Of a stretch of DNA of 64,000 nt, positions 44,105-54,693 are shown piece after piece. A program made the position numbers and the translations under genes. The notes under the pieces are model-generated. The model saw nothing but the letters and a program-made list of their open reading frames with translations. It was not told the DNA's origin and searched no databases. Origin of the DNA: Isoetes taiwanensis (taxonomy: Eukaryota > Streptophyta > Lycopodiopsida > Isoetales > Isoetaceae); assembly GCA_021234155.1 (NCBI GenBank), contig JAJEKV010000057.1, positions 3,379,821 through 3,443,820 of the forward strand. Reading direction: 5' to 3'. Within the stretch, counting starts at the first letter, position 1. Every line of letters starts with the position of its first letter.

Positions 44105-44470
44105 CTTTCTGTTTGGATTCTTGGCATGCACCCTGCAGCAGCAGTCCATGAATGCGGGATGCTACAAGGCTGCCATGCTCATGATCACAAAACAAGAACA
44201 AGGGGAACAAATATGTACAAAGAATGGAGTGAATGAACGTGAGCTAATGAGGCTCTCCAAATTTGAGATGAAACCTGAGTACAAATGAAGAGGCTCCGGT
44301 CTAATATAGTGTAGACCGCAAATCTAAGCCGTACATCTAACTAAATCTAATCCCTACACTTATGTTAACCTAATCATGCCAAGTGTCAGTCTGCCACCAC
44401 TGACACCTAACATGTGCATGCACCTAATATGTGCATGCACAATGTTAACCACTAGGTGGTTAACACTTTC
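44105..44470 (-). mobile_element. Solo LTR (or TRIM-like element) with 5-bp target duplication
   Basis: The element is 44110-44465 (356 bp), bounded by TG and CA and flanked by CTTTC at 44105-44109 and 44466-44470. The paralogous copy at about 53861 has the empty site with a single CTTTC, which proves the limits. The minus strand looks like the sense strand (starts TGTTAACCACC). No coding capacity. Confidence 0.88.
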
Positions 44471-44515
44471 GAGCCTCTCCAACATATTGCAGTATCTTCT
44501 GGATCTTGTTCTTGT

Positions 44516-45070
44516 CATTAGAGGTAATTTGAGATATCCTTTTGTCCCCATAAGAATCCTCCAATAGAATGAGTACTCTACATCAAACTGCAATTAATGC
44601 AGCATTAACAACTTCATTGCTGTCGTTTTTTCCCTATAACTTTTGATCTACTCATGAAAATGCTGCGGCGTTTGTTGCAGTAGATGCAGAATGAAAAGAT
44701 CTTTCAAGTGATATATGGTTATGATGTATTTCAATACAAGCCATATGTGTTAACCTTAAAAAATATGGTTTTTTGCTCTTTTCTTATATATTTACATCCC
44801 AAAAGATATAACAATGGGTTGTCATTAGAAAGATCTTGAGGAGACGAATCCATTGCCACAAATAGTGTTCGAATCGGAGTTTTTGATCAAAAGTTATAGT
44901 AGAAAAATGACACTGCAAAAGTTAGTTAGAACTGCATTAATTACTGCTGCCACATAATACTGGAATAAAATACACTGGAGCTCTTCTCTTATTGGACAGT
45001 TTAAAAAGCTGATGTGGCTTTTTAAGCATCCCTTAATGGGACAAAATGAGATCTCAAATTACCTCTAATG
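44516..45070. mobile_element. 555-bp TIR element (MITE-like) without target duplication
   Basis: The ends are inverted repeats of about 39 bp starting CATTAGAGGTAATTTGAGAT on both sides (right arm 45032-45070). The paralogous copy at about 53908 reads straight through (TTCTTGT joined to TGGGATT), with neither the element nor a duplicated base. No open frame of note. Confidence 0.82.
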
Positions 45071-45715
45071 TGGGATTTTTTAGAATGTTGTAGAACGTGG
45101 AATTGTTACTCCTCCTTACGAAAGTTGGGGATGTGGAGGACTCAACAGATATTGGAAATCGAGGGGAACTTCCTAACAATGTTGTGCCATACACTGTTAT
45201 TGAATGCCCATTTTTTTCTTCCACTTGAAACGTTGGCTCTCCAACCTCATCAACGTTGGGCAACAAATTTTGTGTCCTCTGCACATCTTCATCCTCTCCA
45301 TCCCTCTGAACAACAAAGATGGAACTATTAGTAAATCCAAAGATTTGGCAAAGATAGCTCTGTTTTACAAGTGCAATGCAATTTCGGAAAGGAATATTAA
45401 TGTACTGCTCCTTCAGAAATCCTCTAATACTCAAGAAAGTCGCCATTAGCAAGGTGAGAATTCACAAAACGATACATTGATGTCTTCTTAAGTTAAGTAG
45501 AGGTGCTAAGTACTATAATTACGAACAACGTTTTGGTGGGTGAACGTTTAAATAATCATTGAAATTAGTGCTTTAATTTTGTATTATACCCTACCAACCT
45601 ATAACGTTTTCTTTAATGAAGGAAAAATTAAAAAATTGATTAAACGGTAATCTCTCCACATTCTAAAACAATTCTAAAAATGGTAATCTCTTCCAACATT
45701 CTCGTATTTAAAAAA

Positions 45716-47873
45716 AAAAAAACCTTTAAATCCGCATCAGCAGAATTTTGTCCAGTTAAAACCTTTGAAAGGTAAGAACTAGGACCAATTAGCAGCCCTG
45801 ATCATAATCAGGTACTTATTATAACCAGGCCATGATCAGATAGGTAAAGAATTACTTAAAATAATTTATGCCATAAATTTATTGCCCAAAACTTATGCCA
45901 TTCTTTTAAGAATATAACAATGATAGTTCTAAATACAATTAGGCAATGCATAGCCATTGGCCTATTGTACATTTCTTACTTTCTAAATTTATGAAGAAAT
46001 CAGAAAGGATTCTCACCTTTTCAAACTGATAACATAAGGTACATGAATAAATTAAACATATTTTCAGTTTAAAACTTCAGATCTGGGTCATATGTGTTCC
46101 CAGCATGCTAATAACATACTTTTTGTTGTAGAATCCACTAACAAAGAGTAAGAAAGCCCACCCGCACCCACAAACCGTAACAAGCATTAGAATGGTTGAA
46201 CAAGAATGGGATAGCAAAAGGCCATGGGCTTTCTTAAGGTCATCCCTTTCACCTTGCCAAAGATTCAATTGAAAAAAAAAAAGCATAGCAATTAGAAGAC
46301 AACTAGATCGTAGCCTACATAATCTATAGCATTTCTTAAGCTACATCATTTAATGAAAATCTAGGAGTCTTATTAATAACAGAATTAATTCTGCATGCTG
46401 ATTTCCATAATCTTTGCAGCAGTAGTTTGCATACATTGTTATTTTATCAAAATAAGCCATATGCATGGATCATAGTTAAGTTTCATGCATGAAACAGTAT
46501 TTAGACCATGTTACTAGATTAGAAACATACTATCTCTTAAAAAATCCAAAGAATTATAAATCGTAATACTCCATATGGTTAGGGCCCTATATTTAACCAA
46601 ATTAGATCTATTTTTAGTTTAAGCATCTTATCCATATGGCCAGATCTTTATAAAATTTACATCTATCAAACATTAATTGCGCGCATCCTGATACCATGTT
46701 TCTCCTTAGTTGCTCCAATATGGCTTTGATCTTGTAATTGCTCATGACTCTCAGCAACTCCAGGCACATTACTAGTGGAGCAATTAATCACTGCATCTTT
46801 AGCACCTGGATCCTTATCAGCTTGCTCAAGATTTTTACTCATACCCCCAATCTCCTTTTCATTGCTAGGTCCTCCACCAAGGCTCCCTTCTGTATTGCAA
46901 GCCTTGACACTCCTATTAATAACAGAGGTCCGAAATTGAAAGATCTTCTTTACATTACATCCTTCCTTACTTTTTTCTTCTGCCAATCTCTTGCGTGTGG
47001 CAAGGTTGAGATCTCCCTTCTTCCTTACCATTTTTGGAGCAGGGTTTCAGCCCCTGCTCTTAAGAATTCTTCCTCATCCAGTTTGATCTACTCCTGTTAT
47101 TTATAGTCCGTCAAGGCCAGGGAAGTGTCCTTAGTACCGTGTGTTCTTCCTAACTGCCAACTTACTTTTTCTTTTTCCATAGTATCTTCATCAGTGTTGG
47201 ATCCGTACGGGTACGGTACCTTTCAAGTACTTAGCATACCGTACCGGAGGTACGGTACGTACGGAATGAAAAATGAAATGTTTTTGCTTCAAATTTTTGG
47301 AGTTTTCAACACAAGTACGGTAAGTATTTTAAAGGTACGGTACGTATTTTATAGGTATTTTATAGGTATTGTAAGTATTTTACAAGTATTTTATAGGTAC
47401 GGTACGTATTTTATAGGTACGGTAACAACACTTTTTAACGTACTGGTTTTTTTTTTCGGTACGTTAAAAACTCAGAGGTACGTTACGAGGTATGATACAT
47501 AAAATACTTACAATACCGTACAGGTACGGTAAGTACGTAACAACACTGATCTTCATTAGCCAATGCCTTTTTTCTTTCTCCAGCATCCTCCCGACATCCG
47601 GCTGTATTCTTCACCTGTTTCTAACCCTAAAAAAGTTTTTACGTCCATAAGAAAGGGTTTTTAGTTTAATACAAATGTCTACAGGTTTTAAAATCAATTC
47701 CTTGCACAATCTTTATTCCCCAAAGTGCCCCCATGATGGGAAATATTCTTCTAAGCCCAATATTCTATGTCTTTGCATATGTCTCATCATTTATGTTACA
47801 ATTTCCCTGCTTCCTGTAACATTCATAACCATTTATTAGTATCACTAATTCACAGTGTGCATATAATAAAAAA
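45716..47873 (-). repeat. Direct repeat D (downstream copy, with MITE)
   Basis: It matches 51916-53707 from AAACCTTTAAATCCGCATC to GTGCATATAATAAAA. It contains a copy of exon 1 (46666-47031) in which the exon-end donor is altered (AATTAATGTTTG instead of AATTAAGGTTTG), and the 357-bp insertion at 47192. Confidence 0.9.
47192..47548. mobile_element. hAT-like MITE made of GTACGG repeats, 8-bp target duplication
   Basis: The ends are CAGTGTTG and CAACACTG (perfect 8-bp inverted repeats). ATCTTCAT flanks both sides (47184-47191, 47549-47556), and D' has one ATCTTCAT (53383-53390). The interior is rich in GGTACGGTA and GTATTTTATAG repeats. 8-bp duplications with CAGNG-type ends are typical of hAT elements. 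Confidence 0.9.
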
Positions 47874-48008
47874 CCCTGCCTCCTACCGTAGGTCAGGGGG
47901 GCCATTTATTTTTAATTTCCCTCATTTTGGGAGTTAATATGGTGACAACAAGGAGAGTAGGGCCTTGTTCTCACCAAGGCCCTACCCTACCTATATTTTA
48001 TTACTCAC
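47874..48008. other. 3' end region after the RT stop
   Basis: It begins with CCCTGCCTCCTACCGTAGG at the edge of repeat D and contains two copies of AGGGCCTTG / AAGGCCCT in inverted orientation (47961-47991), a possible hairpin. Confidence 0.35.
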
Positions 48009-50084
48009 TTACTCCATAATACTTTTTAGTATCACAACCATATCTGTTATTGAGTAAAGAATACCAGGGAACTCTTCTTTTTCTAGAATATTCAGAACCA
48101 TTCCTGATATCTTTGCTTTATGAAAGCCATTTTTATTGAAAGCTTCAATGAGCCCATATATGTCTTTGGCCGCATCCCATGCTTCAGAGTGAGCATACAC
48201 GTACGACATAATTTGGGATATAATAACCCTGGATGCCTGTCCAAATGGCCTGCAGCTGTCTGCTCTGATAAACCTGTTAATTTCAAATGGTAGTTTTGTC
48301 CTTTTGTCATATCTCGTGACTTTAAAAATGCCTTTGTTGCAATCCTTGACCTGTACAGTAATATTGAGGAAGTTACACTTCATGCCAATTGCATCTTCCC
48401 TATTGCTTCCATAAGCATATTCAGTTTCATCCTTTATTCCTAAATACTTCATGTTGTAAATTGTATGCTCAGCATCTTCAGTTAGGAATTCCATGATTCC
48501 TCCACCATTAATGATGTTTAGGTCGTCAATATAACTTGCAGCGTGCTGGAATCTGTACACATCAGACATTTTCCCATAATGGGCTAATTTTAAAATAAAT
48601 CTGAGCTCAAACCATGCAAGATATAAGTTGCACCAGGCTGGGCTGCAAGCAAAGCCCATGGGAATCCCTTTAACCTGTTTCCAAATGTCATTTCCTGTTT
48701 GCAAATAACAGTTGCACAGTAACCAAGTATTCATGTGCTTGAATTTTTCTTTTGTGATCAATCTCCAGCTAACATATTCTTTACTTCTCCAAGACTTGGC
48801 CCACTTGACAACTATATTGTCATTTTTGCACTTAATTAACATATCAAAGTATGTTTTTTCTTCTCTCATATACTGCCAGATCATGTCAGAAATATCATTG
48901 CATATCTCTATGATTCCCTCATCTCCAAATAAGGGGATGTTCTCGTAACATTTCGTTATATCTGCTGAAAAGACGTTATGTACTTTATTTGGGAGGTTCA
49001 GTACTACATAATAAGATGAGGTCACCATCCAACATGCATTAATTCTTTTGGTACTCCATATTCTGTACTTTGTTGTCATCTTAAAGCAGATGTTAGGCCA
49101 TATTTCAATAAAATTATTCAGAATGCCAGTAACAATGGCAGCCATGTCAGTGTACAATGTGTCATGTGCATTAGTTAGCCATCTATATTCCCCTTTATGT
49201 GCTTTAAATGTAGCCATAAGATATGGTAAATTTCTGTTTTGGCCCTGTAAATCATCAATAAACTTCCTAATATCTTCCCTGCATTTGTCTTTTATATCAT
49301 CAGGCTTTAGTAGACATTTTTCGAAATCCTCACTTTTGAGTCTGCATTTAGCCATTTCAGCAATGTGATTGGGGCATATAAATACTGCATTATTGGCTGC
49401 TTTATCAAGTCCTGCAACATACAAATTGTTGTTCAGCCAGATTATATTTTTCTTGACCTCTTGGTCTAACCACAGAAATCTCTTGGTCTGCATTGAATTT
49501 TTTAATTCTACTATTTCAGAATGGACCAATTGCTGGAGCATTCTGCTAATATTCTGAATATCCACATCAGTAAGGTCCAGATGTTCAAACTTGTGCATAT
49601 TAAAAAACTGCTGACATAATGCACCAAATTCTTCCATAAACTCTTGTATGCTACGGCTATGATCCGGGATATGATTCAGTCCATGAGAAAAAGCCTTTCT
49701 CAGTTTACTATTATGAATAATCTCCAGATTGGTAGTCCTAATGTGCCCTATAGATTTGTCAATGAACTTTTCTGAATTTGGATCGCTACACGGGCACTTG
49801 TTAGCAGATCCATCAGCAAAAACCATAAAAGGTTTATACACTACATCTCTGATTTGATTGATGTATTTCCATGCAAAAATTGTTTTATCAACTAATTCTG
49901 TACCTCTTTCCTGCAACACCTCATAAAGGACTGTGTGAAACATCCTTTTAATACTTATTGCATCCAATACCTTTGACAAAAATGTCATATGAATTATCTT
50001 CTTGTCTTTGTCTGTGTCAGTAGTGCTGAGATGCTTAAATCTGTTGACATCTTTAACTATTGTTCTGAGCTTTAAGTTTTCAGC
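48009..50084 (-). CDS. Penelope-like reverse transcriptase exon
   Basis: The exon begins after acceptor TGTTTTTGTAG at 50085 (AENLKLRTIVKDVNRF) and is open to 48009. Motifs in order are GLDKAANNAVFICPNHI (the DK box of Penelope-like RTs), LPYLMATFKAHKGEYRW, FSADITKCYENIPL (catalytic A box, Asp), VKGIPMGFACSPAWCNLYLA (B box), ASYIDDLNI (catalytic YIDD), CNFLNITVQ (D/E region) and YDKRTKLPFEIN. The thumb-like end resembles the animal RT family with YDKRDDF. No C-terminal nuclease is visible. The open frame of 690 codons keeps its catalytic residues, although upstream exons carry breaks. It is assigned by motif pattern. Confidence 0.75.
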   Translation of the reverse strand, partial: AENLKLRTIVKDVNRFKHLSTTDTDKDKKIIHMTFLSKVLDAISIKRMFHTVLYEVLQERGTELVDKTIFAWKYINQIRDVVYKPFMVFADGSANKCPCSDPNSEKFIDKSIGHIRTTNLEIIHNSKLRKAFSHGLNHIPDHSRSIQEFMEEFGALCQQFFNMHKFEHLDLTDVDIQNISRMLQQLVHSEIVELKNSMQTKRFLWLDQEVKKNIIWLNNNLYVAGLDKAANNAVFICPNHIAEMAKCRLKSEDFEKCLLKPDDIKDKCREDIRKFIDDLQGQNRNLPYLMATFKAHKGEYRWLTNAHDTLYTDMAAIVTGILNNFIEIWPNICFKMTTKYRIWSTKRINACWMVTSSYYVVLNLPNKVHNVFSADITKCYENIPLFGDEGIIEICNDISDMIWQYMREEKTYFDMLIKCKNDNIVVKWAKSWRSKEYVSWRLITKEKFKHMNTWLLCNCYLQTGNDIWKQVKGIPMGFACSPAWCNLYLAWFELRFILKLAHYGKMSDVYRFQHAASYIDDLNIINGGGIMEFLTEDAEHTIYNMKYLGIKDETEYAYGSNREDAIGMKCNFLNITVQVKDCNKGIFKVTRYDKRTKLPFEINRFIRADSCRPFGQASRVIISQIMSYVYAHSEAWDAAKDIYGLIEAFNKNGFHKAKISGMVLNILEKEEFPGILYSITDMVVILKSIME

Positions 50085-50284
50085 CTACAAAAACATTTTA
50101 AATCAGGATTTATAGTATACCACATAAACAACACAATTATAAAAAGTAAATTGTTTGATTGAAGGCCAAATGGCATCAGACAGAATGTATATCAGTTTTT
50201 TGGAAAAAGTAGATTCCATAGCTCATAGGGTAAACTTGATAAAACATCCCTTGGCTAAGTATAGCAGAAATCAGAAAAATTTCT

Positions 50285-51806
50285 CTACTGAGAATCTGGA
50301 ACACATTCCAGTTTTGAGAGAGTGTCATCTTCTAGCGAAATGATTTCATTTCCTCCTTTAGTGATTGAATATTCTTCACTGTCTTTTGCATTGTTATCCC
50401 TTGTAGCAGTCAGCCCTTTCATTTTTGGATCTATGGTAATCCTGGGCGGCATCCTAGGTGTTATCATTTTTCTTTGTTCATTTGAGCTGTTGGGATTTTT
50501 AGAGTACTTCTTTTCCCAAAACACAGTTCAATTTGCAGAATTTTTTCCTTTTAGAAAGCTGACAGGTCTGATCATCTTTTCAGCTATATCTGCCATCTTG
50601 TTGTTGCCAAAGAGAACCTTCAGATTTTTCTCGGGATAGTTGGCAAAAGATATAGTCATGCTGATCAAGTTCCTTCTGACTTCAAGGTACGATATATATG
50701 CTAAAACAGCATCTCTCATTTCCTTGTTCAGTAATTTTGAGATAATAACCATTTTTGACATGGGGGACATTTCCATGTGATTGATCAGAAACCATATGCC
50801 TTGGTCGAACCATATAATCCCACATTTGCATTCTTCATCCTTATTCTTCTTGTATGAAAACTTGGTCTTCTCACATAAACATTTAAAGTAAGGACAATGC
50901 GACCTCCACATTCTCTTAAGGAAAAAATCATCTCTGGTGATATTTGGGAAAGCCATATGGCCTTTCTGACTTATTTCAATTGGGGCATCCACCATGCATT
51001 TTTGCTCAAAGAAATCCATTTTAAATGGCAGATTCACCTCAAGAGTCTCGAAAGTTTTTTCCAATTTCAGTGCAGCATATTTGGCAGTCATTATCTCTTC
51101 TTGTGATACCCCTGCAAGAGCAATCCATGTGTCAACATCTATGGGTCATGGTCATATAGGACAGCATAACATTCCACTGTTTGTTCAATTATTACTGGAA
51201 AACATGTGGAATTAGAAAGAGTCAGCTCTGGTACTTTATTCTCCTCCTTATAATTTTCAGATAAATCGTCTTGAGGGATCAGATCCTTGTTACTATACCC
51301 AATACTCTGCATGTCTTCATCAGTAAGATCCATTTCGGAAAATAAACAATCAGTCATGTCTTTTTTAACTTTGCTCGGTTTCTGTTTGCTGGAAGTATCT
51401 TCTTTACCAAATGTAACGGGCTTGATGCTATTAGCTTTCTCCAATGCCATGATGCCAATCATAAATTTGTTTGCTGCTTCGTCCTCAAAACATGTCCTCT
51501 GATACAAAATACTGCTCATATTGCTATAGGTATCAGTCAAAATAATTCGAAGTTCACTTTCTTCATCAGCTGGAATCTTGCAAACCATCCGCTGAATCCC
51601 AAGTATGATACTGGTGACAAGTTTTTGTCAAGAAGGTTCGATTCTTTGAAGGTAATATAAGCATGCACATCCTTATTTCTGATACATCCTATAATGGTTT
51701 GTACCGCCACATTTGGACTGCTGATATTGCATTTGTTGTACTCGAGCATAACGAGCTCCTTAATGCAATAATTGTAAACATCTTGATCTTCTGATTGCAT
51801 ATTATC
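50285..51806 (-). pseudogene. Middle exon(s) of the Penelope-like gene, with breaks
   Basis: It begins after acceptor GGTGATTTAG at 51807 (DNMQSEDQDVYNYCI). Frame changes occur near 51632 (in an A-run after LLDK) and near 51140 (after YDHDP). An in-frame TGA at about 50527 follows KGKNSAN. A Cys-rich patch (CPYFKCLCEKTK, ECKCGIIWFD) at about 50855-50800 could bind zinc. No known domain. It ends at about 50285 before the intron preceding the RT exon. Whether the breaks are real or sequencing errors in homopolymers cannot be told here. Confidence 0.55.
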
Positions 51807-51915
51807 CTAAATCACCACAAAATAAATTCTTAGTATGAAATCAAATCTGCAGTACCTGAGAAATCTGCCTATCTTGATCATAGTTGTTAGTATAACTAAC
51901 AAACTGGAGTGCGAT

Positions 51916-53707
51916 AAAAAAACCTTTAAATCCGCATCAGCAGACTTTTGTCCAGTTAAAACCTTTGAAAGGTAAGAACTAGGACCAATTAGCAGCCCTG
52001 ATCATAATCAGGTACTTATTATAACCAGGCCATGATCAGATAGGTAAAGAATTACTTAAAATAACTTTATGCCATAAATTTATTGCCCAAAACTTATGCC
52101 ATTCTTTTAAGAATATAACAATGATAGTTCTAAATACAATTAGGCAATGCATAGCCATTGGCCTATTGTACATTTCTTACTTTCTAAATTTATGAAGAAA
52201 TCAGAAAGGATTCTCACCTTTTCAAACTGATAACATAAGGTACATGAACAAATTAAACATATTTTCAGTTTAAAACTTCAGATCTGGGTCATATGTGTTC
52301 CCAGCATGTAATAACATACTTTTTGTTGTAGAATCCACTAACAAAGAGTAAGAAAGCCTGTTACCTGCACCCACAAACCAGAACAAGCATTAGAATGGTT
52401 GAACAAGAATGGGATAGCAGGCGTCATGGGCTTTCTTAAGGTCATCCCCTTTCACCTTGCCAGCATTCAATTGAAAAAGAAAGCATAGCAATTAGAAGAC
52501 AACTAGATCAGGTAGCCTACATAATCTATAGCATTTCTTAAGCTACATCATCTAATGAAAATCTAGGAGTCTTATTAATAACAGAATTAATTCTGCATGC
52601 TGATTTCCATAATCTTTGCAGCAGTAGTTTGCATACATTGTTATTTTATCAAAATAAGCCATATGCATGGATCATAGTTAACTTTCATGCATGAAACAGT
52701 ATTTAGACCATGTTACTAGATTAGAAACATACTATCTCTTAAAAAATCCAGCAATTATAAATCAGAATACTCCATATGGTTAGGCCCTATATTTAACCAA
52801 CTAGATCTATTTTTAGTTTAAGCATCTTATCCATATGGCCAGATCTTTATAAAATTTACATCTATCAAACCTTAATTGCGCGCATCCTGATACCATGTTT
52901 CTCCTTAGTTGCTCCAATATGGCTTTGATCTTGTAATTGCTCATGACTCTCAGCAACTCCAGGCACATTACTAGTGGAGCAATTAATCACTGCATCTTTA
53001 GCACCTGGATCCTTATCAGCTTGCTCAAGATTTTTACTCATACCCCCAATCTCCTTTTCATTGCTAGGTCCTCCACCAAGGCTCCCTTCTGTATTGCAAG
53101 CCTTGACACTCCTATTAATAACAGAGGTCCGAAATTGAAAGATCTTCTTTACATTACATCCTTCCTTACTTTTTTCTTCTGCCAATCTCTTGCGTGTGGC
53201 AAGGTTGAGATCTCCCTTCTTCCTTACCATTTTTGGAGCAGGGTTTCAGCCCCTGCTCTTAAGAATTCTTCCTCATCCAGTTTGATCTACTCCTGTTATT
53301 TATAGTCCGTCAAGGCCAGGGAAGTGTCCTTAGTACCGTGTGTTCTTCCTAACTGCCAACTTACTTTTTCTTTTTCCATAGTATCTTCATTAGCCAATGC
53401 CTTTTTTCTTTCTCCAGCATCCTCCCGACATCCGGCTGTATTCTTCACCTGTTTCTAACCCTAAAAAAGTTTTTACGTCCATACGAAAGGGTTTTTAGTT
53501 TAATACAAATGTCTACAGGTTTTAAAATCAATTCCTTGCACAATCTTTATTCCCCAAAGTGCCCCCATGATGGGAAATATTCTTCTAAGCCCAATATTCT
53601 ATGTCTTTGCATATGTCTCATCATTTATGTTACAATTTCCCTGCTTCCTGTAACATTCATAACCATTTATTAGTATCACTAATTCACAGTGTGCATATAA
53701 TAAAAAA
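51916..53707 (-). repeat. Direct repeat D' (upstream copy, holds exon 1)
   Basis: It matches 45716-47873 without the MITE. On the minus strand it carries the presumed promoter, exon 1 and most of intron 1 of the RT gene. Confidence 0.9.
52871..53230 (-). CDS. Exon 1 of the Penelope-like gene, in the repeat
   Basis: ATG at 53230 (MVRKKGDLNLATRKRLAEEK), basic and lysine-rich at the N-terminus and polar afterwards. The exon ends AATTAAG|GTTTGA at 52871, and joins in phase to GATAATATGCAATC at 51806 across an intron of about 1.06 kb. No family recognised for this N-terminal region. The downstream repeat holds the same 120 codons with a damaged donor, so only this copy can be spliced to the RT. 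Confidence 0.6.
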
Positions 53708-53712
53708 AAAAA

Positions 53713-54554
53713 CCAGAGGTGTATGTGCTATTGTTGGGATGGGTCCAAACATGGGGATCCATGTTTTGCTGCATTCCTTCCATACTACTACCAGCCTCTG
53801 CTTGAGATGGCAACTCAAATACGATAGTATCATTGTAAAATGGGTGAAGACATTTTACCTTTCGAGCCTCTCCAACATATTGCAGTATCTTCTGGATCTT
53901 GTTCTTGTTGGGATTTTTTAGAATGTTGTAGAACGTGGAATTGTTACTCCTCCTTACGAAAGTTGGGGATGTGGAGGACTCAACAGATATTGGAAATTGA
54001 GGGGAACTTCCTAACAATGTTGTCACTGTTATTGAATGCCCATTTTTTTCTTCCATTTGAAATGTTGGCTCTCCAACCTCATCAACGTTGGGCAACAAAT
54101 TTTGTGTCCTCTGCACATCTTCATCCTCTCCATCCCTCTGAACAACAAAGATGGAACTATTAGTAAATCCAAAGATTTGGCAAAGATAGCTCTGTTTTAC
54201 AAGTGCAATACAATTTCGGAAAGGAATATTAATGTACTGCTCCTTCAGAAATCCTCTAATACTCAAGAAAGTCGTCATTAGCAAGGTGAGAATTCACAAA
54301 ACGATACATTGATGTCTTCTTAAGTTAAGCAGAGGTGCTAAGTACTATAATTACGAACAACGTTTTGGTGGGTGAACGTTTAAATAATCATTGAAATTAG
54401 TGCTTTAATTTTGTATTATACCCTACCAACCTATAACGTTTTCTTTAATGAAGGAAAAATTAAAAAATTGATTAAACGATAATCTCTCCACATTCTAAAA
54501 CAATTCTAAAAATGGTAATCTCTTCCAACATTCTCGTATTTAAAAAAAAAAAAA
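53713..54554 (-). pseudogene. Second copy of the SWIM-gene 5' part (F')
   Basis: It matches 43956-45722 without the solo LTR and the 555-bp TIR element, so the N-terminal reading (54284 leftwards) is continuous through NKNKIQKILQYVGEARK. It lacks everything downstream of CCAGAG (the SWIM and transposase-like parts) and runs into the A-tract at 53702-53712 instead. Small differences include 6-bp deletions. It ends in the same A-run (54542-54554) as F. Confidence 0.85.
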
Positions 54555-54693
54555 CTTAGAAAATGTTTTAACAATATCCAAAATCGAACCAAGATCAAAC
54601 GGCAGACTCGTGAGCTGCAAATTTTCCATCAAAGAAATTTTCTATATCGGGGGATCGGGGCGGGAATGGACGCTGGCGCTCGAACCCTAAACC

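Larger units (their letters stand above)
42201..45452 (-). pseudogene. SWIM zinc-finger, MULE-transposase-like gene (F copy)
   Basis: Minus-strand exons in order: 45452-45071 and 44515-44471 (N-terminal region, MLMATFLSIRGFLKEQYINI), about 44104-43436 (CDYCKKQPKCISSCEA, LAVHHGVHKHPI), about 43405-43073 (VFKMSTVEPGSGVDLVNRM, DKSWVHFDHVKRISDWTT, donor CCCAAG|GTATGT), and about 43000-42201 (FHGFMADEGQANWNAIREVF, then a SWIM finger CTCEDFMNSDIPCKH). This order fits MULE-type transposase relatives in plants; a domesticated or decayed transposase is inferred. An in-frame TGA follows VNRM at about 43166, and frames change near 42700. The N-terminal part is interrupted by a solo LTR and a TIR element. 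A shorter copy of the 5' part lies at 53713-54554. Confidence 0.7.
45716..53707 (-). mobile_element. Penelope-like retroelement with long direct repeats
   Basis: A minus-strand RT gene (48009-53230, spliced) is flanked by direct repeats D (45716-47873) and D' (51916-53707), about 1.79 kb each when the later MITE is removed, and nearly identical. Exon 1 of the gene lies inside the upstream repeat D', so the repeat acts like the pseudo-LTR of Penelope-like elements, which are known to keep introns. A/T homopolymers mark the junctions at 45710-45722 and 53702-53712. No GIY-YIG nuclease was recognised. The family call rests on RT motifs; the repeat layout is seen directly. Confidence 0.7.

Noticed and set aside
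44516..45070. The 555-bp stretch as a spliced-out intron, with F' as a retrocopy of mRNA
   Set aside because: The exact joint seen in F' does not use GT-AG; the borders are perfect inverted repeats, so a TIR element explains it better. The solo LTR with CTTTC duplication likewise rules out an intron at 44110-44465.
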